Assembly (NCBI GenBank): GCA_008828725.1
Contig: MEHQ01003854.1
Location: 162,652-226,651 of the forward strand
Direction: 5' to 3'
DNA from: Saccharina japonica
Taxonomy: Eukaryota; Sar; Phaeophyceae; Laminariales; Laminariaceae
DNA: 64,000 nucleotides
Shown here piece by piece: positions 1-10,496 of this stretch. The notes beneath the pieces are model-generated. The model had not been told where the DNA came from, did not search any database, and saw only the letters and a list, made by a program, of their open reading frames with translations. Position numbers and translations under genes: made by a program. Positions within the stretch are counted from its first letter, which is position 1; each line of letters opens with the position of its first letter.

Positions 1-1094
1 CGCGACATCTCCCCGAGTGAGTGTTAACGGTGTAGGTGCTCTCTACATTTCACAGTGCTGCTGTGGCGAGAGGGTCGACTTTAACGCCCCTCGGCCTTCG
101 TACTCACCGTTGAATACCTCCCCATGAACCCTGGACGCGAGCGGGATGATGATCACGCGTTGTCATTCAATCTCCCGCTCTCAAAAGGGCAGGTTGCTGC
201 AAAAATTAATGACACTGATTGGCACTGACTTCGTTACAAAGACTCGGATTTTATCTGTGAAAATGTAAGGTACCTTCAGAACTACACCGGGCTACAGTAG
301 CATCACGAGGAGAATGCAGACACAAATCATTGCATTTCCTATATGTCGTTATTTTCTACGCAATTTTATCTCATTTTGTTTCTTGGTTTTCTTGCAAAAA
401 TAACAGCGGATGTGATTTTTTTTGTAGGGTTGCTAGACAACCTGGTGTTTGGGCATAGATGGGAGAAAGATGCAGTAAGATATGGAAGTAAAGATTCAGA
501 AATATATTGACGTAAATGTGCTATAGGATGGACGTACGTATATAACAGATGCGGTGCATACATAAGAAAGTAGCGAATGTGGTTGGAAAAATGGAGTATA
601 CATTCTGAATCAAGCTGCACACCCGACAATTACACGAGCACGCGCATACAAATGTATTCGAGTGTACCTGGTATGCATGTACGAGAGGAGGGTGCACACG
701 TATGTATGTGTATGCAAGAGCGAGTAAGCATTAGATAATTTATCGTTTTGACCTATACTACTGCTGCTGTACACCACTGCTGCTGTACACGCTGCTGCAC
801 ACCACTGCTGCTGTACGTAGTGCCTCACAGACAAAGTGTCGACAGCAAACAGATCCTGGGGTACCCCTGTGGCTCAGATATTTGATTGTCCAAAGACACA
901 CATACACACGAACAAATGTTTTTTCTCGGATTAGTTATTAGTTTTCCATTTTTTTATGTCGTGCTGCAGCTTAAAAATTATTTAAACAATTGCACTGGGT
1001 TTGTTTTGATCATTCTCACAGCAAGTAAGTTGCTGCAGTGTGCAGCTTTTTTCGTTGTTTTCAGGATTTTTTAAACGTACGAGTACGACACCTG
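1..1094. other. Gene-free stretch, no named feature
   Basis: I see no supportable gene. The open frames are short and the sequence is AT-rich with a small CTG/CTGTACA cluster near 758-822. Around 91-135 there is a GC-rich stretch (CGCCCCTCG, then CCATGAAC) that resembles 6,865-6,915, so it may be a dispersed repeat shared by the two places. Confidence 0.5.
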
Positions 1095-1169
1095 TGGTCA
1101 ACACACGCACCAGCACCAAATATTATGCCCCAAGATCCTAATATTTGGTGCTGGTGCGTGTGTTGACCA
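1095..1169. repeat. Perfect 31-bp inverted repeat (hairpin)
   Basis: The left arm 1,095-1,125 and the right arm 1,139-1,169 are exact reverse complements around a 13-base spacer. The arms contain CCAGCACCAAATATTA and its complement. Perfect arms suggest a recent foldback or a short hairpin element. I found no second copy in the window. Confidence 0.85.
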
Positions 1170-1375
1170 ATGAAAAGCGGATTTGAATATGTTTTTTTCC
1201 AAAATTGATTTTTTTTCTTCTTCGTTAAAACGGGCCCTTAAGGAGCCTTTAATAGATCGTTCAGAAAACGTTTCAGCCAAAAAAAGGTATACCTTTATCG
1301 TGGCACGCGTCCTCGGCCAGGACAAGTGGCGTTTCGACGAGCGCGACTGACCATAAAACTCGCCCCCCCCTCGCG

Positions 1376-1766
1376 GTGGACAGTCTTTGTTGGGCGCCTC
1401 GGAGAGGGAGGAAGGGCAGCGACCTGATCGACCAGGTGGCGAGAATCAAAGAATCGTCGGAGGGACGGACGGGTTGTCCTTGGCGAGGAAAGGCGTCTCG
1501 AAAGAGTGGATTTTTTTCAAGAAAAATATGTGGCCACCCAGGTCGCGATCATCCACCCAGATCGCGCTCTGACGTCTATTAATAGTGCACATCTAAAAAC
1601 TGGCGCTGGGGGGCCACCGCCGGGCTGGCAGGGGAAGCGAGGGAAGAAACCGGGGGGAGAAACACTGCTGCTGCTGCCAATGACGTGGGGGTGGAACGTT
1701 GACGAGGAGTACGTAGGGTGGACGAGGGTTTGGTATGAAAGGGAGGCTTACCGTGCAAGCAGGAGT
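1376..1766 (+). other. GC-rich stretch, no gene model
   Basis: This is a more GC-rich block with overlapping open frames of 61 to 100 codons in different frames. One frame looks protein-like near 1,506-1,600, but no frame runs through, no family is recognisable and I found no convincing splice sites. It could be a decayed gene piece. I do not call a function. Confidence 0.25.
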
Positions 1767-1768
1767 AT

Positions 1769-1858
1769 TTTAACCCATTCAGAACTGAAAAAAGCATCCC
1801 CACACTAATTGCAAGTACTTCGTCCCCAAAAACGTGGGACCAGTTCTTGAGGGGTCAA
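1769..1858 (+). mobile_element. MITE, TTAA-ended family C
   Basis: The element starts TTAACCCATTCAGAACTG and runs through CACACTAATT and TTTGTCCCCAAAAACGTGGG-type core sequence to CCAGTTCTTGAGGGGTCAA. The same consensus occurs at 4,283, 11,471, 12,042, 25,718, 30,098 and, degraded, 61,236. TTAA at the ends fits a piggyBac-type target, which is inference. Confidence 0.7.
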
Positions 1859-2267
1859 GAAGAGAAAGATGGGACATTCTGTTGGTTCAGAGTGAGTAGA
1901 AGAGGGGTAGGACTTCACTACTCGTACGGTGCTAGAATATATTAAAGGTACAACAATTGGGTAAAGGGTGCGTATTCTATTGAGTACACGCAGAGGAGGA
2001 GGAGTGGTTGAATGAGAGTGGTGGTATTCGACGAATTGTGTCAGCTTTTTCATTCTGAATGAATAACGCCCTGCACATTGTCGGAAGGCAAATAATATCA
2101 TAATAATATATTAAATCCCCAAGTCGGAGTGGAACATGTGTATACCATGCACTGCTGTCGGAGGGAAATATAACTAGCCATAAAAATAATAATGTGTTGT
2201 GAGTGCTCAAGTTGAAGCTCAAGCACACTGTGTCGGACGGAAAACGCAAGGATAATAAGTACTTCGA

Positions 2268-2975
2268 AGTATATACGAGGTTCCCCTTCGGGATTGTGGT
2301 TTAACTTGGTATCCCCGGGGGTGTCGCAAGCCAGCTGAAACGGGAGAAAATACCACAGCAGGCGTTCGTCCCTCCTACCAGCTACTCGTATACTGTTCTC
2401 CCCCTTTTGCTAAATTAATTAATTATTCCCCCTTTTGCCCCTTTAGCTTTTAATAAAATGAATTAACGATTCCCCCTTTTGCCATACTGCTAAAAGCGTT
2501 TGTTCGGTTCCACCCTGTCGATCTGTCGCGCTTGTAATCGTACATACAATAAAACACTTTACCTGGAAGGTGCTTATACGTGTATAGTATATAGCCACCA
2601 GGCAAGAACGAACAACATTAAAAAAAAACGTTCTTGAAAGCAAAAGAAAAAATACCTGCGTTCTTGTAATCGTACAATACAACACTTTACCTGGAAGGTG
2701 CTTATACGGATGTACACCCTACATGAGGACATATGAAATCCGTAAGTACGCGCGATCGAAGCATTACACTCAGCTAGCAAAGATGAGCTTCGACGAAATC
2801 CTCGAGCTCACAGCCGTTGTTTTTTTAATTTTTGAAATACACCGGGCAAGAACGAATAACATTCTTGAAGAAAAAAAAACTCTTGAAAGCTAAAGAAAAT
2901 ATACCTACGAAGCCGCCGGGCAAGCAGCCGGGAAAGCAACACGGACCGGCTTAAACGAGTGTATAGTTAGTTTTA
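2268..2975 (+). repeat. Dispersed repeat, long copy (related to 28,560-28,876)
   Basis: This stretch shares blocks in the same order with 28,560-28,876: CCCCTTCGGGATTG, GGGGGTGTCG, CAGGCGTTCGT, CTTGAAAG and GGGCAAGCA. It contains an internal duplication of about 129 bp: 'ACTTTACCTGGAAGGTGC' occurs near 2,556 and again near 2,685. Near 2,783 a short open frame reads MSFDEILELTAVV, a peptide that recurs on other strands at 4,738-4,790, 9,030-9,069 and 24,000-24,030. This is probably a decayed mobile element, class unknown. Confidence 0.5.
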
Positions 2976-3288
2976 TATTCAGGTCTGATCGGTAAACATC
3001 CATGTCTGAAATCGTCGTATAATATTCATAGATTCACTCTTGTATACGGGGGTGGTGCGATGATCGGAACAAGCGCTTAAACAAATTCCCTGAGGAAAAA
3101 CAGTTTATTATAATAATACTACGACACCCGGCCCCCGTTTGGTTCATCCACTAAATAAAGCCTATTATACGATACAACGCCATATATTTTTTAATTAATT
3201 CGTACTATTTATTCAAGTCATTCATTAGTTTTCACGTTCAAAGGAAACGATATATATTGTCAGACGGCACATAAAATAACAACAGATA

Positions 3289-3486
3289 AATTCGATGCGA
3301 GTCGACGAGGGAAGAAAAGGCTGAAGTTTTCTCGCGATAAAAATGCAAGGCAAGAACCGCAGTGGGGGAGGAGGGAGAGGAGAGCCTACTTTGTGACCCC
3401 GGATCTGAGTTACGACTATTAGGGAGGAGAGAAAGGAAGGGCGAAGATAATAAATGGGATGGACAAAAAACAAAGAAGAAAAGAAA
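3289..3486 (+). mobile_element. SINE, 5'-truncated copy
   Basis: This is the SINE body without the tRNA-like head. It has GTCGACGAGGGAAGAAA, then TTCTCGCGATAAAAATGCAA, then GTGACCCCGGATCTGAGTTA, and ends GGGCGAAGATAATAAATGGG followed by an A-rich tail. It matches the body of the full copy at 33,261-33,607. Loss of the 5' end is typical of incomplete reverse transcription. Confidence 0.75.
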
Positions 3487-3659
3487 TAGAGCTCAAGCAA
3501 GCTTAAGCTGGAGGTGGATACAGAAAGGAGTTCTAGACTTCGTGCGTGGATATGAGCTGGTCCAAGCTGAACACCCCCAATTTTTTTTATCACACACGAA
3601 TGCCGGTTGCAAATATACTGTTCTCCCCCTTTTGTTAAAGTAATGAATGATTCCCTCGA

Positions 3660-4282
3660 CCCACACATACAATTAATTATGTATTCCCCCTTATCTAATT
3701 ACCAACCGACCCTAGTTGGGGGCGCACCCCTTATCTACCCGAATGTCACATGTTTGGTATCATACTGACCGCCAAAAACAGTGGAAGAGGGTACATAGGA
3801 TAGCCAGCTTTTCAGTTTAGGTCCTAGGGCTGGCACTGGCGCTAGCACCCAAAGTGTGTCCCGACTGACCGCGGGCCTTAAATGAGGTCAGAAACCGTCA
3901 GGCGCTTCCGTAGTTTTTATTTTTGCAACTTTTTTTTTCTGAACGAGCCGGTTCCAGGTACTTCAAGGCATGTCTGTGAACAAAAAAATCGCGCAAATCT
4001 TCCAAGATATGCCTGTGTAGGGCCAATGTCAAGTCAATTTCAACGCCAAAATCTGATCCTATACAGAAACGAAGTAAATACCAGGGAACTGCAAAATCCG
4101 CGTGTTTTCCGCACGAAAGCCCAAATGTTCACGCCGTTTTTGGGAGATAGGTTCTGGAATTTTGCACATGTGTTCTTTGAGCCCCTGCCGAGGCCTTGAC
4201 GAAAAGTGTTTTTTTTTTTTTGGTCGGGAATTCGGCGTTTCTTAACCCAAAATTCGTGTTTCAATATTTGCTCATCGGGCTC
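3660..4282. other. No gene seen
   Basis: The longest open frames are about 100 codons on both strands and overlap each other. None resembles a known protein. The stretch is bounded on the left by a truncated SINE and on the right by a pair of MITEs. Confidence 0.4.
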
Positions 4283-4443
4283 CTTAACCCATCCATGCAG
4301 AACTGAAAAAAATGGCCCCAAGAAATTTGTCCACTAATTCCGTGGGACCAGTTCTTAACCCCTTAAGAACTGGGCCCACGAATTTGGGGACAAATTACTT
4401 GGAATTAGTGTCGGGGCATTTTTTTCAGTTATGAATGGGTTAA
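4283..4443. mobile_element. Two abutting family C MITEs, head to head
   Basis: TTAACCC-AACTGAAAAAAATG at 4,283 leads to GTGGGACCAGTTCTTAACCCC. An inverted copy then follows (CTTAAGAACTGGGCCCACG, GGAATTAGTG, TTTTTTTCAGTT, GGGTTAA), ending at 4,443. The result is a near-palindrome of about 160 bp made from two family C units in opposite orientation. Confidence 0.7.
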
Positions 4444-4737
4444 GGCTAAAAAATCCAACTTCAAACACAAAAACAAATATTTGGCGGGATAGCCCGATCA
4501 TTCAGAAACCATTTTCAGCCAAAAAGTGAGTGGTATATTATACCTCTATCGTGTACTTCGTATACGTATATAGCACAGTTTTGTTGTTGTACATACAATA
4601 TACCAGGTATAGATTTGCATACGTTGGCTCACTACGAAGTACCTGGTATAGGTTTGCATATAATACGTTGGCTCACTTGCTCACTCTGTTGTGTTCACTC
4701 ACCTATATATCGGTTGTATTCTGTAGGTCCTACATAT

Positions 4738-4812
4738 TAAAAATTAAAAAAAAAACAACAGCTGTGAGCTCGAGGATTTCGTCGAAGCTCATCTTTACTA
4801 GCTGAGTGTAAT
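4738..4812 (-). repeat. MSFDEILELTAVV-encoding repeat fragment
   Basis: Read on the minus strand, the sequence gives ATG AGC TTC GAC GAA and onward, encoding MSFDEILELTAVV before a poly-T and AT-rich stretch. It is an inverted near-copy of 2,765-2,840. I take it as part of a dispersed element and not as a gene, because the downstream frame is T-rich and soon stops. Confidence 0.5.
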
Positions 4813-4841
4813 ACTTCTCCTACATATGTATGAAGGTAGCC

Positions 4842-4871
4842 GGCTCGTGGTGCGGCTCCGCACCACGAGCC
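4842..4871. repeat. Strong GC hairpin, 14-bp arms
   Basis: GGCTCGTGGTGCGG and CCGCACCACGAGCC are perfect complements around a 2-base loop. The hairpin lies just before a C-run and a long G-run (about 4,884-4,917). It may be the end of a small element; no function is evident. Confidence 0.7.
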
Positions 4872-4949
4872 AAAGGCAAGGTGTGCCCCCCCCGCAGGGG
4901 TGGGGGGGGGGGGGGGGTGCGGAGGGTCGCCGGAGATCGTTTTTTTAAG

Positions 4950-5207
4950 ACATATAAGTCAATGTATACGATATACTCCAAATGTGGGTTTCAACCGCCC
5001 CGGTTATCCTCGTGTAGGCGTGGGTCCGGCTGGCATGGGACGTTACTCAATTTTCGAAGAAACCAAGGGCAACATTACAGTCAATAAAGCATGGATTTCA
5101 CTGATAAGGACGGAAAGTACTTTGTGCTTCCAAGGTTCGTTCTCGCTGGGAAAGTGTCGAGCAGCATGTCAATTACGGGCGAAAACTCCCCAGTAAACGG
5201 CCTATCA
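4950..5207 (+). pseudogene. Broken coding-like fragment, product unknown
   Basis: Two neighbouring frames read like protein. One, around 4,978-5,095, is rich in G, P and R with a GFNRPGYPRVGVG stretch. The other, from 5,091, begins MDFTDKDGKYF and reaches GENSPVNGLS. They lie in different frames, so a frameshift or a lost intron would be needed to join them. The second frame runs straight into a MITE that starts at 5,208, so the 3' end is lost. I recognise no family. It could be a transposon or viral remnant, or chance. What is seen is the frame break and the MITE truncation; coding status is inference. Confidence 0.3.
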
Positions 5208-5315
5208 CGGTGGGACCATAGTATGCAGGACCGAATATATTTTAAAGTAAAAACAGGGAAATGTATAGGTTTTTGGGTGTACCGTGGATCCCCTATTTAC
5301 TATTATGGTCCTCTG
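5208..5315. mobile_element. MITE family A
   Basis: Terminal inverted repeats: CGGTGGGACCATAG at the left and CTATTTACTATTATGGTCC at the right, with the usual core of AATAT, TAAAAACAGGGAAAT and GGTTTTTGGGTGTACCG. TA follows the right end. Length is 108 bp. It is a member of the family best seen at 27,677-27,782 and 31,425-31,532. Confidence 0.75.
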
Positions 5316-5394
5316 TAATACTTCCTCGTTTTTTTTTTCTGCGGCAAAAAAAAACTCGCCGCTATTTTTTTTTCGCAGACCCAATTATTTTATG

Positions 5395-5660
5395 TTTTAT
5401 CATCTTTGCCATCCGACATTGCGGTGCAGCACGAGCTTCAACGTTGATCACTCATGACATTCCCGAAAGCAGAAACACCACGGAAACAAATGTATTGTTT
5501 TGTTCGCCTACATACTGCGAAGGATAGATGGGCCGCACCATTGTTTTTCGCCTTTCATCGAAAAAAAGATGCGGCGAGGCTTCAAAACCGTTGGGTGCGA
5601 CAAGCTGCACCAAAAGCCCTCTACCTCCACCACATCGTTGTGCGCTTCGCCCGATTCTGA
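5395..5660 (+). other. Short open frame, unknown, unproven
   Basis: A 68-codon frame (5,454-5,660) ends with ...VVRFARF and a stop, followed by AATAAATG, which could serve as a polyadenylation signal. It could be a terminal exon. Overlapping frames on both strands are of similar length, no family is recognised and the upstream 5,320-5,395 is T-rich low complexity. I give this little weight. Confidence 0.15.
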
Positions 5661-5711
5661 ATAAATGTGTGCACCAGTGCAACATTAACATTTCACCATC
5701 CCATCCATGTC

Positions 5712-6099
5712 CGGCCCTTTTTTTAATTTATGTTTTCCCTCCATTTTATTTTTTTCCCTCCCTTTTATTATCTTCGCACTTCTGTCCCTCTCCCCCCATA
5801 CAGTCGTAACTCAGATCCGGGGTCACAAAGCAGGCTCTTCTCCCTCCTCCCCCAATACAATTCGCGCCTTGATTTCTATCGCGCAGAGGGTTTAGTTTAG
5901 CATTCCCAACGCTCGTCGGTTTTCATCGAATTTTGCTAACTCGCGCTCTTGCGCTTTCCGCTACGAGTCAATATCTTTTTCTTGCGAGGAAAAGTCCCTA
6001 CGTACGAGCATGCACTCGGGGGGGGGGGGGGGGTCGAACTCACGACCTTGACTCTAACAGGGACGAGAGTCACCTACCATTACACCGGGGACGCCGACC
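5712..6099 (-). mobile_element. tRNA-derived SINE, full-length
   Basis: On the minus strand the element starts with a tRNA-like head at 6,099-6,030. A-box-like TGTAATGGTAGG is followed by B-box-like GAGTTCGACCC and a long G/C run. The body continues with GCGCGATAGAAATC, GGGGGAGGAGGGAGAAG, GTGACCCCGGATCTGAGTTA and GAAGATAATAAAAGGG, and ends in A-rich sequence near 5,712. The head differs from the heads at 23,773 and 33,261, so one body is joined to different tRNA-like promoters. Confidence 0.7.
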
Positions 6100-6499
6100 C
6101 TGGTTCCAACCGATGAAAAAAACTACGTACAGTTATAGTAGAATCCGATGACTTCACACATAGAAGACTGTGACCTGTGACGCATGCTATATACGAGAGA
6201 GGTAGCACTCTTTGGCTGAAATTACGTATTTTGAATAACGGAGGGCTCCTTACGCCGGCCCAGCAGTAGATAATAGGCTGTCGGAAGTGTTGGAGGTAAC
6301 ATCATCGTCGAATTATCGATGGATCGATTACTCAGCCCAGGGTGATCCTTACAACACCCCCTCTGAAAGGCGGGATATTTGGGACGTCGGTACCGTATAC
6401 GGCCGTACGTTGACCTACCCGCTTCGTTTCAATACCTGGGGAACCAGGGAGACGTGTTTTTTTGGGGGGACGCACGCTGCCAGCGTTTCTGTAAAAGAA

Positions 6500-6590
6500 A
6501 CGTTCGAAGTGAGATTCGAACCCGTGTCCTGCCGACGACGCCAAATGTGAGGGTGTTTCTATTAATATTACCTTCTGAGCTATATGGGGC
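6500..6590 (-). ncRNA. tRNA-like pol III head, probably SINE-derived
   Basis: The minus strand reads GCCCCATATAGCTCAGAAGG with a consensus A box, and CGGGTTCGAATCTCAC with a consensus B box, about 45 bases apart. The 3' acceptor strand does not pair with GCCCCAT, so this is not a functional tRNA gene. A TATTAATA block sits in the D-loop region. Imperfect 35-bp direct repeats (AGCCCAGGGTGATCCTTA near 6,336; AGCCCAGGGCAATCCTTA near 6,611) flank it and could be a diverged target duplication. Confidence 0.55.
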
Positions 6591-6699
6591 AAACGATCGA
6601 TCGATCACCCAGCCCAGGGCAATCCTTATAACATTATTGTGTTGGCAATATGTTTCGTTGTGTACTTACTACAGCAGTAGGCCATGGGATTGCTCATCG

Positions 6700-7222
6700 G
6701 GTATAAATATATAAATATATATAAATTGATGTGGATTCAATCCTGGAGCTCGCACGATAAATCATTTTAATTCCGGGCCGGCCTCAGTATCGGAATCTCG
6801 GCACCTCAAGATCTCGAGGTTTTTTTTTATTTCTTCGGGCGCTCTCTTCGAGCATCGGCTCCGACGCCCCTCGCCCTTGGTACCCCCCGCTTACCTCGCC
6901 ATGAACGCGTGCGGGGGCAGAGAGAGAGAAGCGAGTAGTAGGCAAATTCTTGGATTTTGGGTGGCATGTTGAGCATCTATTTGAATCTTGAAAGGGTAGG
7001 GGGTAGTCACAAACACAAAGCGGTGACTTTTTAATATATATATATTATATATAGCATATTTATTTTTCCTCTAAAATTAGTTTTTGAACTCACTATCAGT
7101 ACAGAGCGACTCAAGCGAGAGGCGCCCCAGAAAAAAAACATACATCGCAGTGCACCTCTTCCGTAGCATGCGCCTTTTCACAAGTAGTACCAGCAGGTGC
7201 AAATCGAAGGAGGAGTGCGGCG
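6700..7222. other. No gene seen
   Basis: This is AT-rich sequence with TATATA runs at 6,700-6,725 and 7,030-7,060. A GC-rich block at 6,840-6,930 is similar in wording to 91-160. No open frame longer than 60 codons stands out. Confidence 0.4.
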
Positions 7223-7505
7223 TCTGTGGTGTCTGTGGACCATCCTAGGATATCACCCTGACGGGTTTTCTACTGATGTGTAGGCATGCATGCGACATGG
7301 ATATCTGCCGGGATGGCCTCTGTGGTGTCTGTGGACCATCCTAGGGTATCACCCTGGCGGGTTTCCTACTGATGTGTAGGCGTGCATGCGACATGGATAC
7401 CTGCCGGGATGGCATCTGTGGTGTTTGGACCATCCTAGGGTATCACCCTGGCGGGTTTCCTACTGATGTGTAGGCATGCATGCGACATGGATACCTGGCG
7501 GGATG
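7223..7505 (+). repeat. Minisatellite, 3 units of 96 bp
   Basis: Units begin at 7,223, 7,319 and 7,415 with TCTGTGGTGT(CTGT). Each contains GGACCATCCTAGG, TATCACCCTG, GGGTTT, CTACTGATGTGTAGGC and GCGACATGGATA. Units 2 and 3 are closer to each other than to unit 1. Unit 3 has lost 4 bases near its start. No open frame is kept across the units. Confidence 0.9.
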
Positions 7506-8283
7506 CCACATAATATCTGTCTTTAGCTACCCTGTGTGTCTGTGTGCTTCTGCGAGTCCACCTGTCTATTCAGCCGGGGTGCGCAGCGATACTGGCCCCG
7601 GGCTTCTGCTGAGTTCAGGGGTAAAATACGCGAATAGGTGTGAAGGCAAGGGTGCTCGACAAAAAAAACGAGGAGAGAAAACGACCCACACTCCTTCCCA
7701 GCGTCAAAAAACGAAGAACACCCCCACACCCAGTGCGTTGGGATTTGTGGGCGAAACTCGTACGAAATACGAGTTTTTTTTTTTTTCATACGAATATATT
7801 ATTATTATCCTTGCCAACCTCAACAATGTGTATGTAGCATGAGCGACCACTCATAAGCACTCAGAAAGAAGAAAAAACACAGAAGAAGAAGAAGAAACAA
7901 AAACATAATTATCTGCACAAAATTTACCCCCTTTTGTACATACTTCCGGCTGAATTTTACTTGGTTTTAGTATACCCCCTTGTCAGGGTCTCGCCAATAT
8001 GGGTAGTGGGGCGAGTGGGGTATAGGGAAATATTTTTTTTGTGGACCTCTCTGGTGGGAATGTGGGTGGCATTACTTTCCGTGCTTGATATATATATATA
8101 TATATATAGGAGGATGGGTGATTTTCTCTTCTTGGGACGGCCGACCTTCTCTCTCTCTCTCTGGCCTAACACTGTAACAACAGCGTGTACCTTTTCCGTG
8201 TTATAATGACGGATGTCCCGTTATTTTTTCCCGGCGCTCCGGCGCTGCAACAAAACTCCAGATATATGTATGTACGATATGTC

Positions 8284-8370
8284 TTAACCCTTTTAGGACT
8301 GCAGTCCCGTTAAGGGGACAAACCACTCTAATTCGAAGTAATTTGTCCCCAAAACGAGACTCCAGTCCTA
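8284..8370. mobile_element. MITE family B, palindromic
   Basis: TTAACCCTTTTAGGACTG, CAGTCCCG and GGGGACAAA at the left mirror TTTGTCCCC, AACGAGACT and CCAGTCCTA at the right. The better copy is 25,862-25,957. The central CTCTAATTCGAAGTAATT matches the core of family C, so B and C are related. Confidence 0.7.
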
Positions 8371-8394
8371 CATGCATTGTAGGTATTGTACAAC

Positions 8395-8492
8395 GGGGGG
8401 CCATAGTAAATAGGACCTACGGTAAACACAAAAACCTATATATTTACCTATTTTTACTAGCGATATTTGGTCCTGTTTACTATGGCCCCCCC
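8395..8492. mobile_element. MITE family A, near-perfect palindrome
   Basis: GGGGGGCCATAGTAAATAGG on the left is mirrored by TGTTTACTATGGCCCCCC on the right, with AAAAACCTATATATTTACC and ACTAGCGATATTTGGTCC between. It lies only 25 bp from a family B MITE. TA follows the right end. Confidence 0.8.
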
Positions 8493-8599
8493 TAATAGTA
8501 TACGATGTTATAATATGCCGCACACACAGAAAACCGATACCCGCACAAAAACACCCACCCGCACCACACCGCTTCCCGCCCGTAAGAAAATATGGAGAT

Positions 8600-9029
8600 A
8601 ATAAGATGAAGAACAGCATCCTCATGTTTTTTGTGGGTAAACCTCTTTTTCTTTTCTCGTGGTCAGCAAACGAAACAAACGCGTCCGCCGCACACAAAAC
8701 AACCGAACCGACGATTTATTCGTACACGACCAGAATAAACCGGCGGGATAACACCCACGAACAAAACGAAACACACAGCAGCAACACACCGCCACCGCCC
8801 CGCCATGAACGAATGCGATGACAAGATATATTTTCACATTTCAATTGCATGTTGTGTATGAGCGTGAACGTACTGCTGTCTGTTGTTGTATTATATTATA
8901 TATATATTTAATTTTTCTAATATATAATAATAGTATATCTGGTGTATATTATGTAGAGTATGGGCTGTACATAAAAAAAATATTCCATTGACATAACGTT
9001 ACCAGAATGATATGCACCACCTGTATTTA
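8600..9029. other. No gene seen
   Basis: Overlapping frames of about 70 codons occur on both strands around 8,606-8,837 without a recognisable protein. From 8,890 the sequence is AT-rich with TATATA runs, and it ends in an A-run at 9,030. Confidence 0.4.
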
Positions 9030-9069
9030 AAAAAAAAAAAAAAAAAAACAGCTGTGAGCTCGAGGATTT
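9030..9069 (-). repeat. LTAV-encoding repeat fragment
   Basis: The minus strand reads AATCCTCGAGCTCACAGCTG followed by a T-run. It matches the end of the repeat at 4,738-4,790, and the match stops abruptly at TATATACCAGGTA. It is a very short remnant of the same dispersed element. Confidence 0.45.
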
Positions 9070-9340
9070 ATATACCAGGTAACACATATACCTCCCGTAG
9101 CGGGTAATCGTAATCCAGAGAGACATCGTACCTGGTACACAACATATATACTCGTATATGTATGATTTTTTATACGAAACGACGTACAGCAGTATTATAG
9201 TACGAGGTACGTACTTGTTTTGTTCACATTACTATTAATACGAGCATACTCTTACTACTAATTGTACGAAGATGATATATACGAAGCTCAAGCCGGAAGT
9301 AGGTGTGGATACAGAAGGGAGTTAGACTTTGGGCATACAT

Positions 9341-9468
9341 ATATAGATAGATAGGTAGATAGATAGATAGATAGATAGATAAACAGATAGATATATAGAT
9401 AGATAGGTAGATAGTTAGATAGATAGATATATAGCTAGATAGATAGATAAATAGATATAGATAGATAT

Positions 9469-9543
<75 letters not shown>

Positions 9544-9612
9544 CATATATAGAAAGACAGACAGACAGGCAGACAGACAGACAGACAGACATACAGACAG
9601 GCAGACAGACAT

Positions 9613-9655
<43 letters not shown>

Positions 9656-9705
9656 TACAGACAGACAGACAGACAGTAGATAGATACATATATAGATAGA
9701 TAGAT
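9341..9705. repeat. GATA/GACA compound microsatellite
   Basis: About 200 bp of GATA units (with GGTA, AACA and TATA variants) is followed by about 120 bp of GACA units and a short return to GATA. It produces long low-complexity frames on the minus strand (YLSI and CLSV repeats) that are not genes. An inverted counterpart, CTAT then CTGT, lies at 35,575-35,777. Confidence 0.95.
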
Positions 9706-10496
9706 GGGGCTATATACGACTGCTCCTTTTGTTTCCTTCGTTCCTTGGTTTCCTTCTTTCGGAGGGCCCATATATACGACGAGTAGGGGGAGAAGAAGAG
9801 TGATCAACATTGAAGCTCATGCTACTCGTACACATTATTCTTATTGTGGGATGGCAGCACGAAGAATAACAATCGTTATTTGCGTCTTGCTGGGTGCGTG
9901 GGTTGTGGTTATACTGCTGTGAGAGTGCGCGGGGGGGGGGGGTATGTCGGAGGCGGGGGTGGGCGTGTACTCATGATTGTGCCGGCCGTTTTGTATATGA
10001 CCATAGACCCTCGCATCCCCTACAATGCCGGGACGTGAGCAGCTTTTGGGTTTTCACCAACAGCCGCAGGGCAACACATTGCTCTGGCCACAAGCGCGAA
10101 ACGGCCGTGAGGTATTGGCGAGTCGCATACAGAGCGGTGAGCTGCATCCTGCTAAGAACCGCCTCTCGAGGCGGACTTGCAATAATGCGCAACAGCCTTC
10201 CAATGAGTTATTTAATTCTGTTGTGGCCTTCCGGAGAACAAGCAATGGTTTTATATGTAACTGCTCGCGCGACGCTTACCATATTACACTTACGTATACG
10301 ACCGTTCCCCCTTGTGCGAACAAAGGTTCTCTCACCCCGCCACAAATGATCTCACTCGACCCGCCAGCTTTGGTGACCGCAAAAAAAATAACAAAAAAAC
10401 GGCACCCTGGTTGTCTAGCTCACGCCAGCGAGTGGCGTGTTTTACAGCGTCGTTGCCAACCGACGCCAACCCAACCTATAAATATAGGGGGGCTAG
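9706..10496 (-). repeat. Left arm of long inverted repeat around unit 1
   Basis: The reverse complement of this block matches 34,809-35,574. The outer part (9,706-9,960) is nearly identical to 35,319-35,574. The inner part (9,968-10,496) is clearly diverged from 34,809-35,318 but colinear, including CGGTTGGCGT-type sequence, a GTTTTTTTG/T-run and the CCGCCTC/GAGGCGG segment. The inner half contains a copy of the ~200-bp dispersed repeat D (9,968-10,185, minus strand). Confidence 0.85.

Noticed and set aside
9224..9810. Minus-strand frames of 84-131 codons (YLSI/CLSV repeats)
   Set aside because: They are fully explained by the GATA/GACA microsatellite, which has few stop codons in those frames.
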